Part shown: positions 1-5,224 of the stretch, piece by piece
Numbering within the stretch: the first letter of the stretch is position 1
How the letters are laid out: the number at the start of each line of letters is the position of its first letter
Source of the DNA: Desulfatitalea sp.
GTDB lineage: Bacteria; Desulfobacterota; Desulfobacteria; Desulfobacterales; Desulfosarcinaceae
Assembly: GCA_018224505.1 (NCBI GenBank)
Contig: JAGTVD010000383.1
Coordinates: forward strand, 1-5,224
Direction: 5' to 3'
Length of the DNA: 5,224 bases
Program-made: the position numbers and the translations under genes
Notes under the pieces: generated by a model
The model's input: the letters and a program-made list of their open reading frames with translations, nothing else
Database searches by the model: none
What the model was told of the DNA's origin: nothing

Positions 1-156
1 GTGCCCGGCGAGGCAGGCGAAAACACCCATTGCCACCACTGCGGCACCCTGCTCATCGAGCGCTGGGGTTTCAGTGTGCGCCTGAACGCCATCCGCAACG
101 ACCGCTGCCCGCAGTGCGATACACCCGTGCATGGCGTGGGGATGACGGGTGAATAG
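1..156 (+). CDS. amrS: AmmeMemoRadiSam system radical SAM enzyme, C-terminal fragment (cut by window edge)
   Basis: Frame 1 is open from the first base to TAG at 154-156 and encodes the last 51 residues of a longer protein. The fragment carries the tail typical of the AmrS (PflA-like) radical SAM family: a P-G-x-x-G-E-N-T lead-in, then CHHCG, LIERWGF, and CPQC. The paired CxxC motifs (fragment residues 11-14 and 36-39) look like a small zinc-ribbon or metal-binding tail. The radical SAM CxxxCxxC cluster motif and the barrel would lie upstream, outside the window. The family is named for co-occurrence with AMMECR1 and Memo domain proteins, and its reaction is not established. The GTG at base 1 is an internal valine, not a start. 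The gene ends 11 bp from the end of the convergent glycosyltransferase. Identification rests on recognising the conserved C-terminal pattern. Confidence 0.82.
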   Translation: MPGEAGENTHCHHCGTLLIERWGFSVRLNAIRNDRCPQCDTPVHGVGMTGE

Positions 157-167
157 TCGTTTGAAAT

Positions 168-1049
168 TTAAACCGGAAGATCATCGGCTGTTTTCCACCG
201 TGTGCCGAGGGCACGGTAGGCGTCGGCTTCCGCGATACGGCCGCGTTTGCGGCAGCCGGTGGCGTAGATGCGGCACTTTTCTTCCAGCATCGCCAGGGCG
301 GCCGCCTGCTGGGAGGGGTTCAGGCATCCCTGCCGGAGAATCTTGACCAGGGCATGGATGCGGTATTTGTCCAGCTCGGGCATGCGCGAGAGTTGGTCGG
401 CATGGCCACCGTGCTTGACGAGCAAGGGTTCCGGAATCAGGTGCACGGGATATTTCCAGGTGAGGCGCAGCCACAGGTCGTAGTCCTCGCATGCCGGCAG
501 GCGTTCGTCGAACCCACCCACCGCTGTGAGCAAAGAGCGGCGCAGCATGACCGCTGAAGGACTGACCAGGCACAAAGGCAGGCATTGTTCGAAGATCATG
601 CCGCCCACCTTGGCGTGGCGCTGTTTGGGATTGACCCGCACGCCGTTGCGAATCCACAGCTCTTCGGTTTGGCAGATCACTGTTTCGGGGTGCTGTGCGC
701 AATAAGCCACCTGCCGGTCCAGCTTGTCCGGCAGCCATTCATCATCGGAGTCCAGCAGCGCGATCCACTCGCCCCTGGCCCTGGCAACGCCGCTGTTGCG
801 GGCCGCGCTGACGCCCCGATTGGGTTGGCGGACAACCGTGAGGCGCGCGCCATACCGTGCCAACAGGGCATCGGTGGCGTCGGTGGAACCATCGTCCACC
901 ACAATCAACTCCAGGGACGCAAAGGTTTGGGACAGCACCGAATCGATGGCCCGTCCCAGCAGACCGGCCCGGTTGAAGGTCGGAATAATGACCGATACCA
1001 AGGGAACGTCGTCGCTGGCGCGGTGGGCGGTGGAGATCAAGGATGTCAT
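168..1049 (-). CDS. family 2 glycosyltransferase (GT-A fold)
   Basis: This 293-residue protein transfers a sugar from a nucleotide-sugar donor, probably in cell-surface polysaccharide, O-antigen or glycolipid synthesis. The Rossmann-like donor domain begins with VSVIIPTFNR (residues 18-27). DDGS (52-55) is the nucleotide-binding loop, NRGVSAARN (77-85) is the usual conserved helix, and DSDD (100-103) is the DxD metal-binding motif. GGFDE (178-182) and CEDYDLWLR (187-195) form the acceptor side with the likely catalytic acidic residues. The C-terminal 90 or so residues are helical and basic with several cysteines. No transmembrane segment is evident, so it is likely cytosolic or membrane-peripheral. 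The ATG at 1047-1049 leaves a normal 17-residue lead before the first strand but has no Shine-Dalgarno at proper spacing. The gene stands alone, convergent with amrS and divergent from the MFS gene. Donor and acceptor cannot be predicted. Confidence 0.93.
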   Translation of the reverse strand: MTSLISTAHRASDDVPLVSVIIPTFNRAGLLGRAIDSVLSQTFASLELIVVDDGSTDATDALLARYGARLTVVRQPNRGVSAARNSGVARARGEWIALLDSDDEWLPDKLDRQVAYCAQHPETVICQTEELWIRNGVRVNPKQRHAKVGGMIFEQCLPLCLVSPSAVMLRRSLLTAVGGFDERLPACEDYDLWLRLTWKYPVHLIPEPLLVKHGGHADQLSRMPELDKYRIHALVKILRQGCLNPSQQAAALAMLEEKCRIYATGCRKRGRIAEADAYRALGTRWKTADDLPV

Positions 1050-1057
1050 GGGGTGCG

Positions 1058-1087
1058 TTTATTCCACCGATTGAAGGGGGATGTCAA
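1058..1087 (-). promoter_or_regulatory. candidate sigma-70 promoter of the glycosyltransferase
   Basis: On the - strand a perfect TTGACA -35 (1082-1087) is followed by an 18-bp spacer and AATAAA (1058-1063, 4 of 6 matches to TATAAT). Only 8 bp separate the -10 box from the glycosyltransferase ATG, so transcription from it would begin at or within a few bases of the start codon. That agrees with the absence of a Shine-Dalgarno and would make the mRNA leaderless. The -10 is imperfect, so this is tentative. Confidence 0.33.
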
Positions 1088-1096
1088 ATGGCTTTG

Positions 1097-1122
1097 AAGT
1101 GTCAAGTCTGCATGGTTGACTT
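1097..1122. repeat. short imperfect inverted repeat in the divergent intergenic region
   Basis: The arms GTCAA (1101-1105) and TTGAC (1116-1120) are exact inverted copies separated by 10 bp. Flanking AAG (1097-1099) and TT extend the dyad imperfectly. A further TGTCAA occurs at 1082-1087, overlapping the candidate -35 of the glycosyltransferase. The position between two divergent genes would suit an operator for a dimeric regulator, but arms this short can arise by chance and no regulator gene is in the window. No convincing + strand promoter for the MFS gene was found in this 126-bp gap. Confidence 0.22.
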
Positions 1123-1164
1123 TTCCACGGCACCCGTGACAAGCTTTCGTAAACATTCAGAAGT

Positions 1165-1170
1165 GAGGTG
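1165..1170 (+). promoter_or_regulatory. ribosome binding site that fixes the TTG start of the MFS gene
   Basis: GAGGTG lies 5 nt upstream of TTG at 1176-1178. An in-frame TGA at 1164-1166 rules out any more upstream start, and the GTG codons at 1163 and 1168 are out of frame. The site therefore decides the start. Confidence 0.75.
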
Positions 1171-1175
1171 AGCGT

Positions 1176-2477
1176 TTGACCCCTGACCGCCGCTGGATCC
1201 GCATCAACGATCCCCTGCACTACCGCTGGCTCATCTTCCTGGTGTTGAGCGCCATGTATTTTCTGGCCTGCCTGCACCGCATTTCGCCCACCGTGATCGC
1301 CCGCGATCTTGTTCTGGCCTTCGGCGCCGATGCCACCGCCCTGGGGGTGATGTCTTCGGCCTACTTCTACCTCTATGCGGCGGTCCAGCCGCCGGTGGGG
1401 GTATTGTCCGACACCTGGGGACCCCGGGCCGTCGTCACTCTGTTTGCCGGTATCGCCTGCATCGGTGTCCTGGTGTTCGGTCTTGCGCCCAACATGGCCG
1501 TGGCCACCCTCGGGCGGGCGCTGATCGGCATCGGTGTGGGCGGAGTCTTCGTGCCGGCCCTGAAGCTCTTTTCCAAATGGTACCGCAGCCAGGAGTTCGC
1601 CGGTATGACCGGCATTTTTCTGGCCATGGGCAATGCAGGCAATCTGGCGGCCTCGTTGCCCCTCACTTATCTGGTGCTGTGGCTGGGATGGCGGATGTCC
1701 CATGTGGCCGTCGCCGCGGCTTCGCTGGCGCTGATCGCCATGAGCTGGTTTGTGCTGCGGGACAAACCGGAAGATAAAGGGTGGCCGCCGGTTGTGGAAG
1801 CCAATGCGCCGGACCCGGCATCGGCCATCGCGCCTCCGCAGATGGGCACCCGGCGCCGGATGGCCATTGTGTTCAGCCAGCGCGACTTCTGGATGGTGAC
1901 CCTCTCCACCTTTTTTTTCGGCGGCCCCACCCTGACTTTTCAGGGACTGTGGGCCGTTCCCTACCTGATGGACGTGCACGCCTTCACGCGCGTGCAAGCC
2001 GGCGGGATGTTGATGCTGCTGCCCCTGGGATTCGTGATCGGCGCGCCGACCTTCGGTTTTCTGGCCGACCGCCTGCCCTTCGGCCGCAAACCGGTTCTGC
2101 TGGCCTCCCTGACCCTGGCCCTGATATGCTGGGGGATCTTTCTTTTCTCCGGCGGCCGTCCCCATCCCGCCCTCATCGGCCCCTGCTTTCTGACCATCGG
2201 TGCCTGCGGCGGCGGCTCCCTGTCGCTCTATATGACCATCACCAAGGAGCTGTTTCCGCCCTGGCTCACCGGCACGGCCATCGGCCTGATGAATCCCGCC
2301 GCCTTTTTCAGCACCGCCCTGTTTCAACCCTTTTCCGGCTTTCTCATGGACACTGTCGGCGCCGTCGGGGAGACCTATCCCTTGGCGGCCTACCAGAATG
2401 TCTTCATCGCCATCTTTGTCTTCATGGTGTTCGGGCTTCTGGCCGTGATCCCCTTGCGGTTGAAGCCCGGTGGATAA
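1176..2477 (+). CDS. major facilitator superfamily (MFS) transporter, 12 TM
   Basis: This 433-residue protein is an inner-membrane secondary carrier, and its substrate cannot be told from sequence. About twelve hydrophobic segments can be traced, with a charged central loop at roughly 195-237 separating two six-helix halves. TM1 spans about 18-34 and ends in the conserved HRISP (34-38). MFS motif A appears as GVLSDTWGPR (75-84) after TM2, and its second-half counterpart GFLADRLPFGRK is at 294-305. GRALIGIGVGG (113-123) is the TM4 arginine/glycine motif. LRDKPEDKGWPP (194-205) and FQGLWAVPYL (255-264) resemble organic-anion or sugar-acid type MFS carriers. The TTG start is supported by a Shine-Dalgarno and an in-frame stop just upstream. 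The first in-frame ATG (residue 27) lies inside TM1 and would destroy it. A run of eight T (1911-1918) encodes three Phe codons without disturbing the frame. The gene faces the larA operon end-to-end with a 3-bp gap. Confidence 0.92.
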   Translation: MTPDRRWIRINDPLHYRWLIFLVLSAMYFLACLHRISPTVIARDLVLAFGADATALGVMSSAYFYLYAAVQPPVGVLSDTWGPRAVVTLFAGIACIGVLVFGLAPNMAVATLGRALIGIGVGGVFVPALKLFSKWYRSQEFAGMTGIFLAMGNAGNLAASLPLTYLVLWLGWRMSHVAVAAASLALIAMSWFVLRDKPEDKGWPPVVEANAPDPASAIAPPQMGTRRRMAIVFSQRDFWMVTLSTFFFGGPTLTFQGLWAVPYLMDVHAFTRVQAGGMLMLLPLGFVIGAPTFGFLADRLPFGRKPVLLASLTLALICWGIFLFSGGRPHPALIGPCFLTIGACGGGSLSLYMTITKELFPPWLTGTAIGLMNPAAFFSTALFQPFSGFLMDTVGAVGETYPLAAYQNVFIAIFVFMVFGLLAVIPLRLKPGG

Positions 2478-2499
2478 ACACTATGTTTTCCGTCCGGGC
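2465..2499. terminator. stem-loop across both convergent stop codons, possible bidirectional terminator
   Basis: GCCCGG (2465-2470) pairs with CCGGGC (2494-2499). Inside a small internal loop (2471; 2492-2493), GGA (2472-2474) pairs with TCC (2489-2491), and AAACA (2476-2480) pairs with TGTTT (2484-2488). T2475 is bulged and the loop is CTA (2481-2483). That gives 14 pairs. The hairpin contains the MFS stop (2475-2477) and the methyltransferase stop (2481-2483), so it lies in the 3' end of both transcripts. Neither side is followed by a proper U-tract, so it may be a weak intrinsic terminator or a 3'-end stabilising structure. The pairing is read directly from sequence; the function is inferred. 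Confidence 0.5.
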
Positions 2500-3059
2500 A
2501 GGCGGCGAAACTGGGCCAAGTAAGCGTGGGGTCCCAGCTCCACCACCGCGCCGAAGCGGATCAAACCAAGCACCATCAGACGACGGGTGACATCCTCCAG
2601 CGAGAGACGCACCGCTTTGGGCGGCCCCGGCGGGCCGTCCTGCTTGTTGAACTCCACAATGGTCACGATGCCGGCCGGCTTGAGGATCCGGGTTACCTCA
2701 AACAGTGCGGGTTTGTCCACCCCGTCGGCCACGAGATCATGGAGAATGGTGGCCATCAGGCAAAGATCCACGCTGCCCGACACCACGGGCAACGTTTCCG
2801 CCACGTTGGTCACATGGGTTTCGATCACCCTCTCCGTGCCCGCCTCCCGGGCGGCGGCCCGCAGTTGCGCGATGCCGTCGTCCCACAGGTCAACGGCAAT
2901 CACCCGGCCCGCGGCGCCAACGGCGTCCGCCAGTGGCAGGGTATAGCGGCCCGCACCACAGGCCAGATCCATAACGGTGAGACCGGTGACCGGGCCGAGG
3001 GCCTTCCAGAAACGGTCGCTGTCGATCAGATCGTAACTGCTTTTACCGGCGCCGCGCAT
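2481..3059 (-). CDS. class I SAM-dependent methyltransferase
   Basis: This 192-residue protein has a Rossmann methyltransferase fold of the UbiE/Methyltransf_11 type. Motif I is DLACGAGRY (31-39), the S-adenosylmethionine-binding glycine loop. The acidic end of strand 2 that binds the ribose is D57 in VIAVDLW. DLCLMATILHD (98-108) is the motif IV region, and LKPAG (126-130) is the usual segment after it. GPPGPP (142-147) followed by RLS is a recurrent pattern in small anaerobe methyltransferases. No transmembrane segment or signal peptide is seen, so it is cytosolic. The frame stays open far upstream across the DUF4126 gene, but the ATG at 3057-3059 is chosen because AGGAG sits 6 nt before it and homology starts there. 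It is last in the larA operon, 29 nt after DUF4126. The methyl acceptor is unknown; protein, small molecule and quinone-like substrates all remain possible. Confidence 0.9.
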   Translation of the reverse strand: MRGAGKSSYDLIDSDRFWKALGPVTGLTVMDLACGAGRYTLPLADAVGAAGRVIAVDLWDDGIAQLRAAAREAGTERVIETHVTNVAETLPVVSGSVDLCLMATILHDLVADGVDKPALFEVTRILKPAGIVTIVEFNKQDGPPGPPKAVRLSLEDVTRRLMVLGLIRFGAVVELGPHAYLAQFRRLPGRKT

Positions 3060-3065
3060 GGCATG

Positions 3066-3071
3066 CTCCTT
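3066..3071 (-). promoter_or_regulatory. ribosome binding site of the methyltransferase
   Basis: AAGGAG on the - strand ends 6 nt before the ATG at 3057-3059. It fixes the short 192-residue form instead of the 346-codon open frame that runs back through the DUF4126 gene. Confidence 0.8.
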
Positions 3072-3088
3072 TTCCGGGTGGACACGAT

Positions 3089-3754
3089 TTAAACTCGGGT
3101 TATCCGTGATGGCGGAGGGGCGATCTGGTCCGGGCCGTCGTCGCTTTTTCCGTATTTGAACAGCTTTTTGATGAACCCGGCGATCTTCTTGATGCCGCGC
3201 CACAGCTTGGGCAGCACCCAGATCAGCAGCAACACGAAGAGCACCATGAGGGCGATGAAAAGCCAGGGATAGTGCAGGGCGATCCACAGCCCACCCACGA
3301 CCGTCACATCTTCCACCACCGAGGCGGTCCAGTTGGTCACCGGTTCCGGCGAGGTATTGATCAACATCCGGGTGCCGGCCTTGAGCGCGTGGCTGCCGGC
3401 GGCCAGGCCGCCGCCCAATATGCCGGCGGCCACGGCGATGGCGGGATTGACATCCCCCAGGGCTCCGGCGGCCAGCACCGCCCCGGCCGGAATGCGGACG
3501 AAGGTGTGCAGGGTATCCCAACCGGTGTCCACGCCCGGAATCTTGTCGGCGAAGAACTCCACCATATACATGATGCCCGCGGCGCCCAGCACCAACGGAT
3601 GCATCAGCACATGCAGGTTCTCAGGCAGCACCATATTGCCCGTCATGCCCAACAGGCCCAGCACCAGAACGGCGGCATAGAGATTGATCCCACTGGCCCA
3701 GGCGGCGCCCATGGCCAGGGCGATGGCGGCAGTTACATCATAAAAAGGGTCCAT
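3089..3754 (-). CDS. DUF4126 family integral membrane protein
   Basis: This 221-residue membrane protein has no known reaction. The DUF4126 signatures are clear: an N-terminal helix with ASGINLY (20-26), EFFADKIPGVD (66-76), WDTLHTFVR (79-87) and a glycine/alanine-rich helix (about 105-120). After these come SPEPVTN (135-141) and VVEDV (146-150). Roughly five to six hydrophobic segments can be traced: about 9-36, 50-66, 88-99, 103-120, 150-160 and 163-182. The tail (183-203) is strongly basic and is followed by a proline-containing hydrophilic end, probably cytoplasmic by the positive-inside rule. The ATG is preceded by GAGGT at 4-nt spacing. The start is 7 nt from the larA stop, so the two are cotranscribed and probably translationally coupled. 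A transport or channel role beside LarA would make sense but is only a guess. Confidence 0.88.
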   Translation of the reverse strand: MDPFYDVTAAIALAMGAAWASGINLYAAVLVLGLLGMTGNMVLPENLHVLMHPLVLGAAGIMYMVEFFADKIPGVDTGWDTLHTFVRIPAGAVLAAGALGDVNPAIAVAAGILGGGLAAGSHALKAGTRMLINTSPEPVTNWTASVVEDVTVVGGLWIALHYPWLFIALMVLFVLLLIWVLPKLWRGIKKIAGFIKKLFKYGKSDDGPDQIAPPPSRITRV

Positions 3755-3758
3755 GATA

Positions 3759-3763
3759 ACCTC
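3759..3763 (-). promoter_or_regulatory. DUF4126 ribosome binding site overlapping the larA stop
   Basis: GAGGT on the - strand lies 4 nt before the DUF4126 ATG and shares two bases with the larA TGA (3762-3764). This arrangement favours reinitiation by ribosomes finishing larA, which would couple the two products. Confidence 0.7.
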
Positions 3764-4979
3764 AATATTGCATGGTGGCGTTGGGAATCACCGCTGCCCG
3801 GGTTCCGGCCCCGAAGCGCCTTTCCAGCAGCGCCAGGGTCTCTTCCCAACTGCGGGTCCAGGTGATGGTTTCCGGGTTGGCGAACCAGTCGCCGAAGGTT
3901 TTGTCCAGGTAGGGCGCCTGGATGATCATCTCGATGCTCGGCGGCACGGCCGTGACCGGATATTGCCGACCGCCGTGGTCGCGGCCGAAACGTCCCAGCA
4001 GGTAGTGGATCACCTGCCCCTCGGGGGCGTTGGCGATCACCACCAGAGTGCCGCTGAAGTTGTCCAGGGCCAATCGTCCGACCCCCATGGCGATGGGCAT
4101 CTCGTTGGCCTTGGCAAAGGCGTTGGCGATCACCAGCTCACGGTTCCGGGGGCGCGGATCGGTCTGGTACACCTCCTGGGCCGCGGCCACCGCCCGGGTG
4201 TGCGCAGCGGCCAGATTTCCGGCAAAGACGGCCGAGGTGGCCCCCCGGCCATTGAACAGCACATCGATCTTGAAATCCATGCCGACCATCTGCGCCGCCT
4301 CTTCGATGTTCAGGCGCAGGATGTTGCCGTCCCATTTGGCCAGCCCCGTCGTTTTCGGGGCTTGGGCCGCCACCTCCAGATGGTAGTGGCTGATGGTATC
4401 GATATGGGCCACGCCCGGCAGCAGCAGCTTGCCGCCGCCGGAAAAGCCCGTCTGAGCGTGGGCCGTGACGCAACCGATGCCGATCTTGACATCGGCGGCC
4501 ATCACCTCACGGTTGATCATCACGCGGGTGCCATAGCAGGTGGTGCCCACCTCCACGCAGTGCTCGTAGGGGTTGTGGTTGAAGACCCGGTACTTCTCAA
4601 GGATTTTCGCTCCCACCTTCCTGCGCAGCTCGTGCTGGGTCAGGGCCCCGTGGGTGCCCAGGGCGCACACAAAGGTGATGTCCTCTTCCCTGATGCCGGC
4701 GGCATGCAGCTCTTTTAATACGATGGGAGCCAACTCGTAGGTCCGGGTGGGGCGCGTCATGTCATCGAAGACGATCACCGCCGACTTCCTGCCCTTGGCG
4801 ATCTCCCGCAGCCGGGGCGATTCGATGGGATCGAGAATCGCCTTTTCCATCTGCGCGATGCTCAACGGCGGATGGTCCACGCCCCGCATGGGGCATATCT
4901 GCACATCCCAATCATCCGGCAGGTCGATTTCCAGGGTGGTGTTGCCGTACCAGAGCAGCTGGGGCAATTGAACGCGCAT
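3762..4979 (-). CDS. larA: LarA family nickel-pincer racemase/epimerase homologue
   Basis: This 405-residue cytosolic enzyme belongs to the LarA (DUF2088) family. Characterised members racemise lactate by hydride transfer to a nickel-pincer nucleotide bound covalently to a lysine. In this protein D73 and R76 (DDMTR) match the conserved substrate-site Asp/Arg. H110 in GTHG matches one catalytic His and H174 in TAHAQTGFSGG the other. K184 in GGGKLLLPG matches the cofactor-bearing Lys, and H200 in SHYH the axial nickel ligand. The segment expected to hold the canonical GYPxDxNxYQ substrate motif instead reads ANAFAKANE (285-293). The substrate may therefore be a 2-hydroxy acid other than lactate. 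The ATG at 4977-4979 has AAAGGAG at 5-nt spacing. A TTG 19 codons upstream lacks a ribosome site. It leads an operon with DUF4126 and a methyltransferase. The cofactor genes larB, larC and larE are not in the window. Confidence 0.9.
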   Translation of the reverse strand: MRVQLPQLLWYGNTTLEIDLPDDWDVQICPMRGVDHPPLSIAQMEKAILDPIESPRLREIAKGRKSAVIVFDDMTRPTRTYELAPIVLKELHAAGIREEDITFVCALGTHGALTQHELRRKVGAKILEKYRVFNHNPYEHCVEVGTTCYGTRVMINREVMAADVKIGIGCVTAHAQTGFSGGGKLLLPGVAHIDTISHYHLEVAAQAPKTTGLAKWDGNILRLNIEEAAQMVGMDFKIDVLFNGRGATSAVFAGNLAAAHTRAVAAAQEVYQTDPRPRNRELVIANAFAKANEMPIAMGVGRLALDNFSGTLVVIANAPEGQVIHYLLGRFGRDHGGRQYPVTAVPPSIEMIIQAPYLDKTFGDWFANPETITWTRSWEETLALLERRFGAGTRAAVIPNATMQY

Positions 4980-4984
4980 GGGGT

Positions 4985-4991
4985 CTCCTTT
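4985..4991 (-). promoter_or_regulatory. ribosome binding site of larA
   Basis: AAAGGAG on the - strand lies 5 nt before the ATG at 4977-4979. It selects this start over the in-frame TTG at 5034-5036, which has no comparable site. Confidence 0.8.
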
Positions 4992-5045
4992 ACAAGGCCG
5001 GCTTGAGGAGGATTTCGAAAAGCGTTGGTGTTCCAATCAGATGCG

Positions 5046-5074
5046 ATTATAGGCCATGCCTTGGTAAAAGACAA
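5046..5074 (-). promoter_or_regulatory. sigma-70-type promoter of the larA operon
   Basis: On the - strand TTGTCT (5069-5074; 4 of 6 to TTGACA) is followed by a 17-bp spacer and a perfect TATAAT (5046-5051). Transcription would begin near 5039, giving a leader of about 60 nt before the larA ATG. The leader holds only small dyads, such as TTTCGAAA at 5013-5020 and a 4-bp CCTT/AAGG pairing that touches the Shine-Dalgarno. No riboswitch is recognised. The box quality, exact spacing and position make this the best promoter in the window. Confidence 0.7.
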
Positions 5075-5224
5075 CCTGGGCGTGGGCCGCAGCCAGGGCG
5101 ATCACATGTAAATTCATGGATGATAGATGCACTGGACAGCTGATGGGCCACCTTTTTTTTGCAGGATAGGAGGTGCTCCCGGCAGCGGGGGTGGGGCGCT
5201 GCGTCCGCAATGGGGTTTTAGTGA
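5075..5224. other. window-edge region with no convincing gene; contains a short hairpin
   Basis: No reading frame here has a recognisable product. A + strand frame from ATG 5127-5129 stays open to the edge, but it has no ribosome site and low-complexity content. The stretch holds a T8 run (5153-5160), a Shine-Dalgarno-like AGGAGGT (5168-5174) without a well-spaced start codon, and an exact 6-bp inverted repeat. That repeat is GCAGCG (5182-5187) with CGCTGC (5197-5202), around a 9-nt G-rich loop. No U-tract follows the hairpin. It could be the regulatory or terminal region of a gene lying beyond the edge. Confidence 0.4.

Noticed and set aside
159..173. AT-rich near-palindrome between the convergent amrS and glycosyltransferase ends as a terminator
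   Set aside because: The pairing is mostly A-T with one G-T wobble and a 3-nt loop, and no U-tract follows. It is too weak to call.
1059..2327. 422-codon open frame on the - strand, antisense to the MFS gene
   Set aside because: The product is low-complexity Gly/Gln/His/Arg-rich with no recognisable domain. It is a codon-bias shadow of the clear MFS gene and overlaps it almost entirely.
3060..3521. N-terminal extension of the methyltransferase frame across the DUF4126 gene
   Set aside because: The extension is Arg/Gly-rich and out of frame with a clear DUF4126 protein. A strong Shine-Dalgarno and the homology both point to the start at 3059.
3753..4718. 321-codon open frame on the + strand, antisense to larA
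   Set aside because: It is a His/Gly/Asp-rich shadow protein opposite a well-conserved LarA sequence with intact catalytic residues, and no family is recognisable.
4980..5036. 19-residue N-terminal extension of LarA from a TTG
   Set aside because: The TTG has no ribosome site, would begin about 3 nt after the predicted transcription start, and the ATG at 4979 has an excellent Shine-Dalgarno.
5127..5160. T8 run as the tail of an intrinsic terminator on the + strand
   Set aside because: The bases just before the T run form no stem longer than 3-4 bp.
5186..5215. G-quadruplex in the G-rich edge segment
   Set aside because: Only three well-placed G-runs are present and the third is far away, so the usual four-run pattern is not met.
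5127..5224. + strand frame from ATG open to the window edge
   Set aside because: There is no ribosome site, the content is Gly/Pro-rich and no motif is present. An open frame of about 30 codons is expected by chance in GC-rich DNA.

Overview
The window is GC-rich, densely coding bacterial chromosomal DNA. Its gene families suggest an anaerobic Desulfobacterota (deltaproteobacterial sulfate-reducer-like) genome: an AmmeMemoRadiSam radical-SAM enzyme, a nickel-pincer LarA homologue, a DUF4126 membrane protein, and a family 2 glycosyltransferase of a style common in that phylum. This placement is an inference from gene content. No rRNA, tRNA or other taxonomic marker is present.

Layout from left to right: (1) the last 51 codons of an AmmeMemoRadiSam-system radical SAM enzyme on the + strand, cut by the window edge; (2) a convergent family 2 glycosyltransferase on the - strand; (3) a 126-bp divergent intergenic region; (4) a 12-TM major facilitator transporter on the + strand, starting at TTG; (5) a convergent three-gene - strand operon, in transcription order larA homologue, DUF4126 membrane protein, class I SAM-dependent methyltransferase; (6) about 245 bp upstream of larA holding a good sigma-70-type promoter and then about 150 bp with no convincing gene. 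No mobile element, CRISPR array, tRNA or rRNA was seen.

The operon is the most informative unit. A promoter with a perfect TATAAT box, a 17-bp spacer and a TTGTCT -35 lies about 60 nt upstream of larA. The gap between larA and DUF4126 is only 7 nt, and the DUF4126 Shine-Dalgarno overlaps the larA stop codon. The methyltransferase follows after 29 nt with its own strong Shine-Dalgarno. The operon ends 3 bp from the end of the facing MFS gene, and an imperfect 14-bp stem-loop covers both stop codons, a plausible shared bidirectional transcription end. The LarA homologue keeps the residues that bind the Ni-pincer nucleotide, but its expected substrate-pocket segment looks different from canonical lactate racemase. 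It may therefore racemise or epimerise another 2-hydroxy acid. The roles of the DUF4126 protein and methyltransferase beside it are unknown.

I see no clear new defence or mobile system. The main leads are the larA-DUF4126-methyltransferase operon, the stem-loop over the convergent stops, and a possible leaderless start for the glycosyltransferase.
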